DNA from: Bacteroidales bacterium UBA1204
GTDB lineage: Bacteria; Bacteroidota; Bacteroidia; Bacteroidales; F082
DNA: 26,149 nucleotides
Direction of reading: 5' to 3'
NCBI GenBank assembly: GCA_002310075.1
Contig: DBXU01000027.1
Location: forward strand, 254 to 26,402
Position numbers and translations under genes: made by a program. Position 1 is the first letter of the stretch, and each line of letters opens with the position of its first letter. Shown piece by piece: positions 6,834-16,175 of this stretch. A model generated the notes under the pieces. That model had not been told where the DNA came from. It made no database searches and saw nothing but the letters and a program-made list of their open reading frames with translations.

Positions 6834-9800
6834 ATGAAAAAGATGAAGAACTCCGGGAAAAAAACAGGAAACGCATTTTGTTACCTGAGCATAGCTTTGG
6901 CTTTAGCTACAGGCTTGTTCTTCTATCTATCATTAAAAGAAGATAGGATTCAACAAAAAGTCCAAGCCTCAATAGAAAAGATGGACCGGGAGATGGGAAG
7001 GCTGATCGAAAAGGGGTTGAATCACGAAGAGTTAGAAAAAAAACAAACGGGTCTGTTTGTCTTCATGAATGACACGCTGGTATTTTGGAACCAAAATGAT
7101 GTAAACCCAAAACTGGTTAAAAGAAAAGTCAGAATCGGACATGATACGATATGCCATCTTTTCTCAGGAAATTATTATATAAAATCCTACGAAAGCGGTG
7201 CTATGACCTACTACATCTTCAACATGGTCAATACATCCTATCCCATCAACAACCGCTACTTCACAAACAAAAACAAAACTTTACCAAAGTATATTGAAGC
7301 CGATATTTCACTCATAGGCAGCAACGAAGGGAAGACGCTGTATAACAGCAGTGGTAAAGCGTTGGCACAATACCAAATCACGAATAAGCCAAAGATCAAA
7401 GAGCCTTTCCGCTATATGTGGCCGTTGCCTTTTCTAGTATTATTGATAATCGGATTGATCCTGAACACTAAAAGGAAGTCTAAAAATATCATCAGAAACA
7501 ACAAAAAAACATATGCGATAGAGATCGGAATCGGTGCCATACTATTACTATCAATTATTGGTACCATTATTTACGATAAAACGAAGTCAAAACGCGAAAA
7601 TGAGGAAATGAAAAGGCAAGCAGAGAGATTGCTGGAAGAACGGGACCAGGAATTTGAAAAAAGCTTTACCAATTTTTCTCAACTCATTTTAATCGATACT
7701 AACATAAGGGAGATGCTGTTTGCCGAAAGCAACATTTTGGCAGATGTGATATTGGGCTATTCAAAAGAACTGCTTTTCGATGAGGTAATGAAGCCCTATA
7801 ACACTACATTGACACTCTGCTCGCCAGAAGAAGAAATCACCATACAACCAGAAGGATACATAATACCATGCGATAAGTATTTTCAAGATAAATTAGCCAA
7901 CACGAAGCACAGTAAAGTAGGAGAGGGATTATATTTTATGGATTACTATACATTTGACCCTAACTACCTTGGAATCATAAACATCTCATCAAAAGATTCA
8001 TTACAACAAAAAACACTGTATTACGAGTTTTACAAACCCATAACACCGGAAAGCTTCGGTTTCCCAAAGCTATTAAAGGCAGGCAAGGGTCAAGAAACAA
8101 ACGATTACTCGATAGCAAACTATAGAAACAACCAACTTGTTTACAAGAATGGAAAGTACATTTACCCAACGCTACTCAATAGCTTAAATGTTGAAGATCG
8201 AACATACACAAACAGCCATAAGTACAAACACTATGCTATAAAACAAGATGACGATAGCATTCTAGTAATCAGCACACCCCGAAAAAGCTGGTCAGAGATA
8301 ACAGCCCCATTCGCAGTAATATTCCTAGGTCTTGCGATAGCATATTTGGCAATTGTATGGATTATACGTCCTAAAGAAAGACGTAAATGGCATGACAGAA
8401 GTTTTCGACAAAAACTACAAACGATCATCCTGTCAACACTAGGCATTTCATTCCTGGCTGTAGGACCCGTATCCGTAATTTACATGCGTGGTTTGTATAA
8501 CCAAAAGACCAAGGCAGCGGAATTCGAGACCACAAGAACCCTGGCATTAGAGATGCGAAACGACCTAGATTTCAACAACCTATTAAGAACGGCTTCCAAA
8601 GACAAATGGGACGAAATTCTCGATCATTACGCATCGACTTTTTTCACAGACTTGAATCTCTATAAACTCAACGGACAACTATTAGCGACCACACGACCCG
8701 AAATCCAAGACCTCAATCTACAAGCGCCAATTATGAACGCCGAGGCCTACCAAAATATTCACCGAAACAAAGCCTTGTTCTACACACACGAAGAACAGCT
8801 TGGGGAAGGCAATTACGAATCGGCTTATATTCCGATAACCGACGATTATGGTAACAATTTGGCATATCTCAATACGCCGTATTTCTCCAGTGCCACTGAT
8901 CTACATAATGAAATCAAGAATTTCGTCCTAACGTATTTGAACATCATTCTAGCTCTCTTTGGAATCGCGTTGATTTTTGTGCTCAGCATCACCAAACGCT
9001 TCACACAGCCATTATCATTAATACAAAACAAGCTTGGTGACATCAAAATCGACCAAAAGAATGAGCCCATTGAATGGAAAGGCAATGACGAGATCGGAGC
9101 ATTGGTAAAACAATACAATCAGTTAATCGAAGAATTGGAAAAAAGTGCCGCCGAACTGAAACGTACTACAGCAGAGTCGGCATGGAGAGGCGTGGCACGG
9201 CAGGTAGCCCACGAAATCAAAAACTCACTCACTCCGATGCGGCTCAGTGTACAAATGCTACAACGCAACATAGAAAACGGAGAAGCAACACCCGAGCAAA
9301 TACAACGCACCACAAACACGCTCATTGAACAAATCGACGCGCTTTCCGACATCGCTTCATCGTTCTCAACCTATGCCAAATTGCCTGAAAACCATCCTCA
9401 GCCCCTGGATTTGGCAGAATTGGTAGGTAACGTGGTGAATCTTTACGACAATTCGGAAAACATCAAGTTCCACTACGCTTATGACACGACAGCTAACCAT
9501 ACCTTCAACGGTGACAAGACCAACCTCAATAGCGCAGTCAGCAACCTTGTGAAAAATTCCGTTCAGGCCATTGGTTCGAAACCTAACGGGCAGATTGACG
9601 TCTCGCTGAAATCAACAGCAAACACTTTCATCATTAGTGTGAAAGACAATGGCAAAGGTATCAAGGAAGAGGACAAAGGACAAATCTTCTTGCCCAATTT
9701 CACTACCAAGACTGGAGGCTCGGGCGTGGGACTCTCGCTGACTTACAACATCGTGCAAGCCGCTGGAGGAACCATTACCTTTGAAAGCAAAGAAGGGGAG

Positions 9801-9836
9801 GGGGCTGAGTTTATCATCGAATTACCGAAAAATTGA
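6834..9836 (+). CDS. Large NtrY-like sensor histidine kinase with three periplasmic segments
   Basis: Membrane sensor kinase of 1000 residues. Six spans are visible at about 13-33, 195-214, 229-248, 491-511, 531-551 and 696-718. Positively charged segments (R/K-rich 215-227 and 512-528) put the loops between spans 2-3 and 4-5 inside, leaving three extracytoplasmic regions of about 160, 240 and 145 residues. A HAMP linker (719-775) leads to the phosphoacceptor motif V-A-H793-E-I-K-N-S-L-T-P-M of the NtrY type. The ATPase domain has an N-box (N-L-V-K-N-S-V-Q-A-I), G1 box D-N-G-K-G-I and G2 box G-S-G-V-G-L-S. No response regulator is adjacent, so its partner is elsewhere. Composition is AT-rich in the first three quarters and more balanced in the catalytic domain. 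A second ATG three codons in (6843) is an alternative start. Confidence 0.93.
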   Translation: MKKMKNSGKKTGNAFCYLSIALALATGLFFYLSLKEDRIQQKVQASIEKMDREMGRLIEKGLNHEELEKKQTGLFVFMNDTLVFWNQNDVNPKLVKRKVRIGHDTICHLFSGNYYIKSYESGAMTYYIFNMVNTSYPINNRYFTNKNKTLPKYIEADISLIGSNEGKTLYNSSGKALAQYQITNKPKIKEPFRYMWPLPFLVLLIIGLILNTKRKSKNIIRNNKKTYAIEIGIGAILLLSIIGTIIYDKTKSKRENEEMKRQAERLLEERDQEFEKSFTNFSQLILIDTNIREMLFAESNILADVILGYSKELLFDEVMKPYNTTLTLCSPEEEITIQPEGYIIPCDKYFQDKLANTKHSKVGEGLYFMDYYTFDPNYLGIINISSKDSLQQKTLYYEFYKPITPESFGFPKLLKAGKGQETNDYSIANYRNNQLVYKNGKYIYPTLLNSLNVEDRTYTNSHKYKHYAIKQDDDSILVISTPRKSWSEITAPFAVIFLGLAIAYLAIVWIIRPKERRKWHDRSFRQKLQTIILSTLGISFLAVGPVSVIYMRGLYNQKTKAAEFETTRTLALEMRNDLDFNNLLRTASKDKWDEILDHYASTFFTDLNLYKLNGQLLATTRPEIQDLNLQAPIMNAEAYQNIHRNKALFYTHEEQLGEGNYESAYIPITDDYGNNLAYLNTPYFSSATDLHNEIKNFVLTYLNIILALFGIALIFVLSITKRFTQPLSLIQNKLGDIKIDQKNEPIEWKGNDEIGALVKQYNQLIEELEKSAAELKRTTAESAWRGVARQVAHEIKNSLTPMRLSVQMLQRNIENGEATPEQIQRTTNTLIEQIDALSDIASSFSTYAKLPENHPQPLDLAELVGNVVNLYDNSENIKFHYAYDTTANHTFNGDKTNLNSAVSNLVKNSVQAIGSKPNGQIDVSLKSTANTFIISVKDNGKGIKEEDKGQIFLPNFTTKTGGSGVGLSLTYNIVQAAGGTITFESKEGEGAEFIIELPKN

Positions 9837-9892
9837 GATCAACCCAATATATAGAATAAATTAACGTTTGTGAAAGGACAGGAGAAAACGAC

Positions 9893-11398
9893 ATGACAGA
9901 AAACAGATTAGGCTCACTTGCGAAACAAACCGCCATTTACGGCCTCAGCAGCATCATCGGCAGGTTCTTGAACTACCTGTTGGTACCCATCCACACCCAT
10001 AGGATGGCTGCTGAATCGGGTGGATATGGCATTGTGACCAACCTATATGCCTATACCGCTTTGCTTCTCGTCATCCTGACCTTTGGCATGGAGACCACCT
10101 TCTTCCGTTTCTCCAACAAAGAAGGCGTCAACCCCAACAAAGCTTTCTCTACTGCAGGACTTTCTGTCGGTTTCGTCTCACTGGTTTTCCTATTGCTGGT
10201 ATCCATTTTCCTCCAACCTATTGCTGCGGCTTTAGATTACGCCACACATCCCGAGTTTGTGGAAATCATGGCCATCATCGTGGCTTTCGATGCTTTCCAA
10301 GCCATTCTGTTTGCAAGACTGCGTTATGAAAACCGCCCTGTTAAATTCATGGTGCTGAAACTTTCTTTCATCATCATGAGTTTGTTGCTCAACCTGTTTA
10401 TCTTCTATCTGGCGCCCTATTTGAAAGCGCATTTCCCCGCCATGATGGAATGGTACCAACCCAGCTACCAGGTCGGCTATATCTTCATCGCCAATCTGAT
10501 TTGTACCGTGTTGGTTACCTTCGGATTCATTCCTGAAATCAAGAAGCTGAAATCCGGAATCGACTTTACGCTATTGAAGCAAATGCTGAACTATACTTGG
10601 CCCATCCTCCTTTTGGGTTTGGCGGGTATCCTCAATCAAGTGGCCGACAAGATCGTTTTCAAGAAAATTGTTCCCGGTCTCGAAGGTGAAGAACAACTTG
10701 GCATCTATGGCGCCTGCGTTAAGATAGCGATGATCATGGCGATGATTACACAAGCCTTCCGTTATGCTTATGAGCCTTTTGTCTTCGGCGGTCAACGAGA
10801 CAAAAACGACAAAGTGCTGCAAGCTAAGGTGATGAAGTATTTCATCATCTTCACATTGCTGGCATTCCTTGCCGTGGTGATGTACATGCCTATATTGAAA
10901 TATCTTGTCGGTGAAGACTACCACGCAGGCCTGCGTGTGGTACCCATCGTGATGATGGCCGAAATCTTCATGGGCATCTATTTCAACCTCTCGTTCTGGT
11001 ACAAACTCATCGACGAGACCTGGTGGGGTGCCATTTTCTCCGCTATCGGTTGTGCGGTATTGCTCGCCATCAACTTCATCTTTGTGCCCCAATACGGTTA
11101 CATGGCCTGTGCTTGGGGCGGCTTTGCAGGCTACGCCACTTGTATGGTGCTGTCTTACTTTGTCGGACAGAAGAAAGCCCCCATACCTTATGACTTGAAG
11201 TCGGCATTCCTCTATTTTGCCGTAGCTATCGCCCTGTTTTTCGTCCAAAAAAACATCCATATCGAGAGTACCATTTGGACCTTGGTCATCAACACGGGCC
11301 TGCTGTTGGTCTTCTTCGCTTTCATCTGCTGGAAAGAAAAAGACCTGACGAATAGCGTCTTGCATGTAGTGAATAGTAAAATTTTGAAAAAGAAATAG
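9893..11398 (+). CDS. MOP-superfamily polysaccharide flippase (Wzx-like)
   Basis: Integral membrane protein of 501 residues with about 12-14 hydrophobic spans and no signal peptide. It begins with the motif typical of oligosaccharide flippases ([20 protein letters not shown]), followed by an amphipathic [10 protein letters not shown] segment. Members move undecaprenyl-linked glycans or lipids across the inner membrane; the substrate cannot be read from sequence. It starts 56 bases after the kinase gene, where only an imperfect promoter-like string (TAACGTTTG, spacing one base too long) is seen. Its stop is two bases before dut, so it opens a packed run of envelope genes. A lipid II flippase role is possible but less likely than glycan export. 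Confidence 0.88.
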   Translation: MTENRLGSLAKQTAIYGLSSIIGRFLNYLLVPIHTHRMAAESGGYGIVTNLYAYTALLLVILTFGMETTFFRFSNKEGVNPNKAFSTAGLSVGFVSLVFLLLVSIFLQPIAAALDYATHPEFVEIMAIIVAFDAFQAILFARLRYENRPVKFMVLKLSFIIMSLLLNLFIFYLAPYLKAHFPAMMEWYQPSYQVGYIFIANLICTVLVTFGFIPEIKKLKSGIDFTLLKQMLNYTWPILLLGLAGILNQVADKIVFKKIVPGLEGEEQLGIYGACVKIAMIMAMITQAFRYAYEPFVFGGQRDKNDKVLQAKVMKYFIIFTLLAFLAVVMYMPILKYLVGEDYHAGLRVVPIVMMAEIFMGIYFNLSFWYKLIDETWWGAIFSAIGCAVLLAINFIFVPQYGYMACAWGGFAGYATCMVLSYFVGQKKAPIPYDLKSAFLYFAVAIALFFVQKNIHIESTIWTLVINTGLLLVFFAFICWKEKDLTNSVLHVVNSKILKKK

Positions 11399-11400
11399 AT

Positions 11401-11838
11401 ATGAAACTCAACATCGTCAACACTTCAAATAACCCAATGCCTGCCTACGAGACCAAAAACTCGGCCGGCATGGACCTCCGCGCCTATTTGCCCGAAGGTC
11501 CCATCACCCTCGAACCCATGCAGCGCGGCCTCGTGCCGACAGGGCTTTACATGGAAATCCCAGAAGGCTATGAAGGACAGGTGCGTCCCCGCAGCGGTCT
11601 GGCCCTCAAAAGCGGCATCACCGTGCTCAACTCTCCTGGCACCATCGATGCCGATTATCGCGGACAGATCTGCGTCATCCTCATTAATCTCTCCGACAAG
11701 CCGTTTGTTATCAATAGTGGCGACCGCATCGCGCAGATGGTCATTGCCAAATGCGAACAGACCGAGCCCGTGCAGGTGGAGACGCTTACGGAAACCGAGC
11801 GCGGCGCAGGCGGTTTTGGTCACACTGGAAAAAACTAA
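11401..11838 (+). CDS. dut: Deoxyuridine 5'-triphosphate nucleotidohydrolase (dUTPase)
   Basis: Hydrolyses dUTP to dUMP and pyrophosphate, keeping uracil out of DNA and feeding thymidylate synthesis. All five motifs of the trimeric dUTPase family are present in 145 residues: A-G-M-D-L-R-A (22-28), P-R-S-G-L-A-L-K (63-70), G-T-I-D83-A-D-Y86-R-G (80-88), G-D-R-I-A-Q-M-V-I (107-115) and [10 protein letters not shown] (134-143). In the last motif the usual Ser of G-S-T-G is His, a mild variation. It sits two bases after the flippase stop and six bases before the TPR gene, so expression is probably coupled. Translated dut genes inside envelope operons are common in Bacteroidota. Confidence 0.97.
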   Translation: MKLNIVNTSNNPMPAYETKNSAGMDLRAYLPEGPITLEPMQRGLVPTGLYMEIPEGYEGQVRPRSGLALKSGITVLNSPGTIDADYRGQICVILINLSDKPFVINSGDRIAQMVIAKCEQTEPVQVETLTETERGAGGFGHTGKN

Positions 11839-11844
11839 ACACAA

Positions 11845-13458
11845 ATGAAAAGAGTATTATTATTGTTGTTGTTGGGTGGTTGTATCACCATAGGCTTCGC
11901 TCAAACCATGTCATCGGAATATGAAGGCAAGCCCGACAAGAAAAAGAATGCTACTTATTTCTCGAACGGCTTGCAGAGCAAATACCGCGAAGACACCGAG
12001 GGCGCCATCCGCAATTTCGAACAGGCTCTTCGTTATATGCCCAACGATGCCGCTTCCATGTTTGAATTAAGTCAACAATATGTTGATGCCGGGCGCATAG
12101 AAGATGCCTTCAAAATGATCCAGCAAGCTGTCAAAATAGACCCGGAGAATAAATGGTATCAGCTGCGCTTGGGACAATTTTACCGCAATCTTGAACAATA
12201 CGATGACTTCATCAAGCTTTATGAAGGTCTGACCCAAAAATACCCGGAAGACCCCGACATGCTCAGCGAACTCATCGACATGTACTTGGTTACCGGAAAC
12301 TACGACAAGGCGATAGACAAGTTGGAGCTCTTGGAAAAACAAGTTGGTCAAAACGAACTGATCACCGAACAGAGACTCAGCATCCTCAAACAGAAAGGCG
12401 ACACGAAAAAACTCATTTCAGAACTCGAAAAGCTCATCCAACAAAACCCTGGAACATCACGCTATTACAGCATGTTGGCACAAGTCTACACCGAAAACGG
12501 CAAGGAAAAAGACGCCTTGAAACTGTATGAGAAGATACAAGAGATCAACCCTGATGACCCATACATTAATGTCTCACTTTTGGAGTTTTACGATAAAAAC
12601 GGCAATAAGGACAAGGCTTTTGAAGCGTTGATTGCCGCCATCCGCAACAAGAAGCTTGACTTGACTACAAAAGCCAACATCTATGATTATTGGATGAACC
12701 GAAACCAAGACTCCAAGAACCTCAACGAGCAAGCCAAACAATGCGGATTGGCTTTTAGTGAGACCCATCCGGACGAAAAAATCGGGTATCTCATCTTGGG
12801 ATCCTATTACATCATCACCGAGAACCCCTCTTTGGCCAGAACCTATTATAAGAAAACCCTCTCTATCGACAGCACTGACTTCATCTCCTGGCAAAACCTT
12901 ATTATCAGCGAATCACGGCTCAACGAAAACGAAGCCGTACGCGACCATGCCGTTGCCGCCTTGAAGTATTACCCCATGCAGCCTGTGTTTTATTGGTATG
13001 CTGGTGTTGCCAATGCGGTGTTGAAAAACGACGAAGATGCCGTAACTTATTTGGAAAAGGGGAGGAGATACACCACCGATAAGCTGCAGATGGCCAATTT
13101 TGACGCTTTCCTTGGCGATATCTACCATGAACTGGGCGAAGAAGAAAAAGCATTCGATGCCTACGATCGAACCTTGCGCAATGACCCTAATAATGTTTTG
13201 GTCCTTAACAACTACGCCTACTTCCTCGCCTTGAAAAACCAAGACCTGGATAAGGCTTTGGAGATGTCGACAAAAGCCATTGCACTTGAGCCCGACAACC
13301 CGACTTATCTCGACACCCATGCTTGGGTGCTTTACACAAAAGGCGACTACAAGGAAGCCGAAAAACACATGAAAAAAGCCCTGAAACTATTGAAAGAACC
13401 TACCAAAGAATATCGTGACCATTATGATGCCATAATGAACAAACTCGAAAAGAACTGA
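11845..13458 (+). CDS. Exported tetratricopeptide-repeat protein
   Basis: A 537-residue protein with an N-terminal signal sequence (hydrophobic 4-18, probable cleavage after G-F-A-Q near 20). A lipoprotein reading, with C13 in L-L-G-G-C, is less likely because the hydrophobic stretch continues past it. Nearly all the rest is made of tetratricopeptide repeats; clear units begin around residues 37, 71, 105, 139, 208, 346, 415 and 449, and the last ones carry the classic N-N-Y-A-Y-F-L and T-H-A-W-V-L-Y patterns. It is probably a periplasmic or outer-membrane-associated scaffold. It is followed by a DUF4292 lipoprotein and an EnvC-like gene, an order I recall as conserved in Bacteroidales. No enzymatic domain is visible. 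Confidence 0.9.
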   Translation: MKRVLLLLLLGGCITIGFAQTMSSEYEGKPDKKKNATYFSNGLQSKYREDTEGAIRNFEQALRYMPNDAASMFELSQQYVDAGRIEDAFKMIQQAVKIDPENKWYQLRLGQFYRNLEQYDDFIKLYEGLTQKYPEDPDMLSELIDMYLVTGNYDKAIDKLELLEKQVGQNELITEQRLSILKQKGDTKKLISELEKLIQQNPGTSRYYSMLAQVYTENGKEKDALKLYEKIQEINPDDPYINVSLLEFYDKNGNKDKAFEALIAAIRNKKLDLTTKANIYDYWMNRNQDSKNLNEQAKQCGLAFSETHPDEKIGYLILGSYYIITENPSLARTYYKKTLSIDSTDFISWQNLIISESRLNENEAVRDHAVAALKYYPMQPVFYWYAGVANAVLKNDEDAVTYLEKGRRYTTDKLQMANFDAFLGDIYHELGEEEKAFDAYDRTLRNDPNNVLVLNNYAYFLALKNQDLDKALEMSTKAIALEPDNPTYLDTHAWVLYTKGDYKEAEKHMKKALKLLKEPTKEYRDHYDAIMNKLEKN

Positions 13459-13488
13459 TTTGGAACACATTTTGGAGAAAGACATTTT

Positions 13489-14043
13489 GTGAAACACCTG
13501 ACGAAAATAGCATTCCTCGCCCTGTTGCTGGCCTCCACTTCTTGCGCCTCGCGCAAGAAAACCGTTGCGCCCGTTCAACCACAACCCTTCGAATGGCTTA
13601 CCGCCAACATGGACATCCAGGCTGAGGGCAATGGCATGAACTTCGACGACCTCTCGGGGCAACTGCGTATGCGCAAGGACAGCCTCGTCTGGCTCAGCGT
13701 GACTGCCACCTTGGGCGTCGAAGTGTTGCGTGCCAAAGTCAGCACAGATTCTGTTTGGATCGTCAACCGCATTGAGAAGACTTATCTGGCCGAACCCATG
13801 AAAAACATCTCCGAAACACTCGGCATTCCGCTCAGCCTTGCTTTATTGCAAACCCTGCTTTTGGACAATAACGAAGGCCTTCCACCCGTTGAGAACCAAA
13901 CGGTACAATTGAAATCCTTCGTTTGGGGCAATCTGTCCGCCAAAATCAAATACCATAACATCAAACTTGACGAAAAGACCGCCTTCCCACTGAAAATCAC
14001 AGATAAGATGGAACGCTACCATCTAAAAAAGAAAGGATACTAA
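13489..14043 (+). CDS. DUF4292-like lipoprotein
   Basis: A 184-residue exported lipoprotein. The start is GTG at 13489; it is the only start that keeps the whole signal peptide. Residues 1-19 form a lipoprotein signal ending in the lipobox A-S-T-S-C19. The mature part has an amphipathic beta-strand pattern (A-N-M-D-I-Q-A-E-G, G-Q-L-R-M-R-K-D-S-L-V-W-L-S-V) resembling LolA/LolB-type folds, consistent with DUF4292. It is shorter than DUF4292 proteins as I remember them (about 250 residues), lacking much of the C-terminal region, but no frameshift is evident. Its place between the TPR protein and EnvC suggests a role at the outer membrane. Function is unknown. Confidence 0.8.
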   Translation: MKHLTKIAFLALLLASTSCASRKKTVAPVQPQPFEWLTANMDIQAEGNGMNFDDLSGQLRMRKDSLVWLSVTATLGVEVLRAKVSTDSVWIVNRIEKTYLAEPMKNISETLGIPLSLALLQTLLLDNNEGLPPVENQTVQLKSFVWGNLSAKIKYHNIKLDEKTAFPLKITDKMERYHLKKKGY

Positions 14044-14046
14044 GGC

Positions 14047-15345
14047 TTGAAAAAACTACCTGTCATATTAGTTCTGTTATTGTTGGCCCTTGCCAATCCT
14101 ATCTATTGCCAAAAGACGAAAGGCAAGTCGAAGAAACAGTTGCAGAGCGAGATTACTTCTTTGCAAAAGGAAATCTCGACGGCCAACCAGCTGCTGAAAA
14201 AGACCAAAAAAGACAAGGAGATGACGCTTAACGAAGTGAACCTCCTCGACAAAAAAATCAAGCAGCGGGAGCAGCTTATCAAGGCCTACAACGAACAAAT
14301 CGCCGTCCTCGATGAGGAAATCAACGCCGGACAAAACAACATCAAGTCGCTCAACTCTGACCTTAGCAAGCTCCGCAAGGAATACGCCAAGATGCTCACC
14401 TTTGCCAACAAAAACCGAAGCAAATACGACAGACTCGGCTTTGTCTTTGCATCTAAAGACTTTAACCAGGCTTTCAGCCGACTGCGTTACATCCGAGAGT
14501 TCAGCGATGCACGAAAAGTCAAGATGGACCAGATTGCCAGCACCGAACGTCGCATCAGCGGAGAAGTAGAAGCCAGCCAACAAGCTCGCGAACAGCAGGC
14601 AGCCATGTTGAAAGACGAAAAGACACAACAAGATGCCATGAAAAAAGAAAAGGAAGAACTCAACGGACAGGTGGCCAAACTGAAGAAAAAAGAAGGCAGC
14701 ATACAGCAAGACATCAAGAATAAGCAACAACAGACCCAAAAACTGCAAAAAGCCATCGACGACATCATCGCCGAAGAAATACGCAAGGCCAATGCCGAAG
14801 CCGAAAGAAAACGAAAAGAGGCTGAAAAGAAAGCTGCTTCCAACAAAGACAAGGGTAAAACGGCTTCGCCTTCAACCCCGGCTCCAAGCAAGGAGAAGGG
14901 CATGGCGCTGACGCCTTCTGAAAAAACCCTCTCTTCCAACTTTGTCAGCAACAAAGGAAAACTACCATGGCCTGTTGAGCGGGGAGTCATTTCTTCCTCC
15001 TATGGCAAACATGCTTCCGTTGTTTCCGACAAAGTCACCGTCACTAACAACGGCATCGACATTGCCACCACCGAAGGCGCCAAGGCTCGCGCCGTCTTCG
15101 ACGGCGAAGTGGCCAGCGTAGCCAAACTAGTGGGTTCCAATACCGTCGTCATCATCCGTCATGGCGAATATTTCACCGTTTATTCCAACCTTGAAAACGT
15201 AACCGTGAAACGCGGCGACAAGGTGAAGACCAAGCAAAACATCGGTACGGTACACACCAACAAAACCGAGAACAAAACAGAATTACACTTCGAGTTATTG
15301 AAAGAACAAAGCCGACAAAATCCTTCCAACTGGTTATCGAAATGA
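14047..15345 (+). CDS. EnvC-like murein hydrolase activator, degenerate LytM domain
   Basis: A 432-residue exported protein starting with TTG three bases after the previous stop; this start gives a proper signal peptide (about 1-22). Residues 25-270 are an almost unbroken coiled coil rich in Lys, Gln and Glu, followed by a Ser/Pro-rich linker and a C-terminal LytM/M23 domain (about 308-432). The zinc ligands of active M23 peptidases are mostly missing: H-x3-D reads N334-N-G-I-D338, the Y-x-H-L histidine is N381, and H-x-H reads E412-L-H414. This is the pattern of EnvC, which does not cut peptidoglycan itself but activates amidases at the division septum. The substrate amidase is not in the window. 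The last bases overlap the next start (ATGA). Confidence 0.9.
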   Translation: MKKLPVILVLLLLALANPIYCQKTKGKSKKQLQSEITSLQKEISTANQLLKKTKKDKEMTLNEVNLLDKKIKQREQLIKAYNEQIAVLDEEINAGQNNIKSLNSDLSKLRKEYAKMLTFANKNRSKYDRLGFVFASKDFNQAFSRLRYIREFSDARKVKMDQIASTERRISGEVEASQQAREQQAAMLKDEKTQQDAMKKEKEELNGQVAKLKKKEGSIQQDIKNKQQQTQKLQKAIDDIIAEEIRKANAEAERKRKEAEKKAASNKDKGKTASPSTPAPSKEKGMALTPSEKTLSSNFVSNKGKLPWPVERGVISSSYGKHASVVSDKVTVTNNGIDIATTEGAKARAVFDGEVASVAKLVGSNTVVIIRHGEYFTVYSNLENVTVKRGDKVKTKQNIGTVHTNKTENKTELHFELLKEQSRQNPSNWLSK

Positions 15346-15521
15346 AAAGAAAACTTTTGATATTGTCATTATTGGGTTTGATGCTCATGCTAGGCTCTTG
15401 CAAGACTAAAGACGTGCCAGGCCGTCGCCGCGCACCTCGCAATTGCAATTCATGCACCAAGTGGAGCTATGTACCCCAAGAAGCCATAGATTACGAACTC
15501 TTGCACGACAATGAAGGCTGA
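15342..15521 (+). CDS. Small lipoprotein, 59 residues
   Basis: A short gene starting in an ATGA overlap with the EnvC-like stop and ending 11 bases inside the next gene, so it is very probably translated. The product has a lipoprotein signal peptide with lipobox L-G-S-C20 and a mature part of only about 40 residues. This includes a basic patch (G-R-R-R-A-P-R, 27-33), a C-N-S-C pair at 35-38 and an acidic tail (E-L-L-H-D-N-E-G). The two cysteines could form a disulfide or bind metal. It resembles the small Arg/Cys lipoproteins seen next to envelope genes in Bacteroidota, but no function is known to me. It is short enough to be missed by many gene finders. Confidence 0.75.
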   Translation: MKRKLLILSLLGLMLMLGSCKTKDVPGRRRAPRNCNSCTKWSYVPQEAIDYELLHDNEG

Positions 15522-16131
15522 AGAACTCCAACTTCTGAAACGCTATTTCCCTGAAACAGCCGTGCAAAGAGTAGGCGAAATGTTCAGTCAACGCCGATTC
15601 AAGCTGCACTTCAAAAGACCACGTAATTCAAAGTTGGGTGATTTCCGTCCTCCCCGCACAAAAAACGGCATTTGCGCCATCACGCTCAATTTGGATCTCA
15701 ATCCTTATCAAATGCTCATCACCTATGTCCATGAGGTGGCACATTATGATGTGTACCAACAATACGGGACTAGAAATGTACTACCCCACGGCCAGGAATG
15801 GCAAAGACAGTTTTCAGCGTTGCTATCGCCTTTCATGACCGAAACCGTCTTCCCCGAAGACGTGCTGACAGCATTACGGTTCCATTTGCAACACATCAAA
15901 GCCAGCAGCAATGCCGACCAAAACCTGCAAAGAGTGCTCCACAAGTATGACAAGGACTCCGATTCCATGACCACCGTGGAAAGTCTTCCCAACAACGCCA
16001 AATTCATGCTCAAAAACGGGTTAGTATTTCGGAAAGGGGAGAAGCTTCGCACCCGCTACAAATGCTATTGCGAGAGCAACGGACGCTGGTATTTCGTGTC
16101 GGCCTTGGCAGAAGTCAAAAGGTTGTTATAA
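15511..16131 (+). CDS. SprT-like zinc metalloprotein
   Basis: A 206-residue protein with the SprT/Spartan-type metal motif: H74-E75-V-A-H78 followed by a third histidine H93 in P-H-G-Q-E-W. The core from the N-terminal helix to about residue 120 fits the SprT-like domain. The C-terminal 60 residues contain C-Y-C (about 186-188), which could be a remnant of the zinc ribbon seen in other SprT proteins. No signal peptide is present, so it is predicted to be cytoplasmic. In eukaryotes the Spartan family repairs DNA-protein crosslinks; the role in bacteria is poorly known. It overlaps the small lipoprotein gene by 11 bases and is the last gene before a new promoter. Confidence 0.85.
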   Translation: MKAEELQLLKRYFPETAVQRVGEMFSQRRFKLHFKRPRNSKLGDFRPPRTKNGICAITLNLDLNPYQMLITYVHEVAHYDVYQQYGTRNVLPHGQEWQRQFSALLSPFMTETVFPEDVLTALRFHLQHIKASSNADQNLQRVLHKYDKDSDSMTTVESLPNNAKFMLKNGLVFRKGEKLRTRYKCYCESNGRWYFVSALAEVKRLL

Positions 16132-16175
16132 ACACACTTATGGTGGTTTATGTCTCTTCGTTAGAGAAAAAGTTG

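Noticed and set aside
10571..11365. 264-codon open frame on the minus strand
   Set aside because: Antisense to the flippase; His/Asp/Gln-rich product without hydrophobic core, typical of a shadow frame.
13484..13499. Possible third parS (TTTTGTGAAACACC)
   Set aside because: Only the right half-site GTGAAACA is present; the left half does not match.
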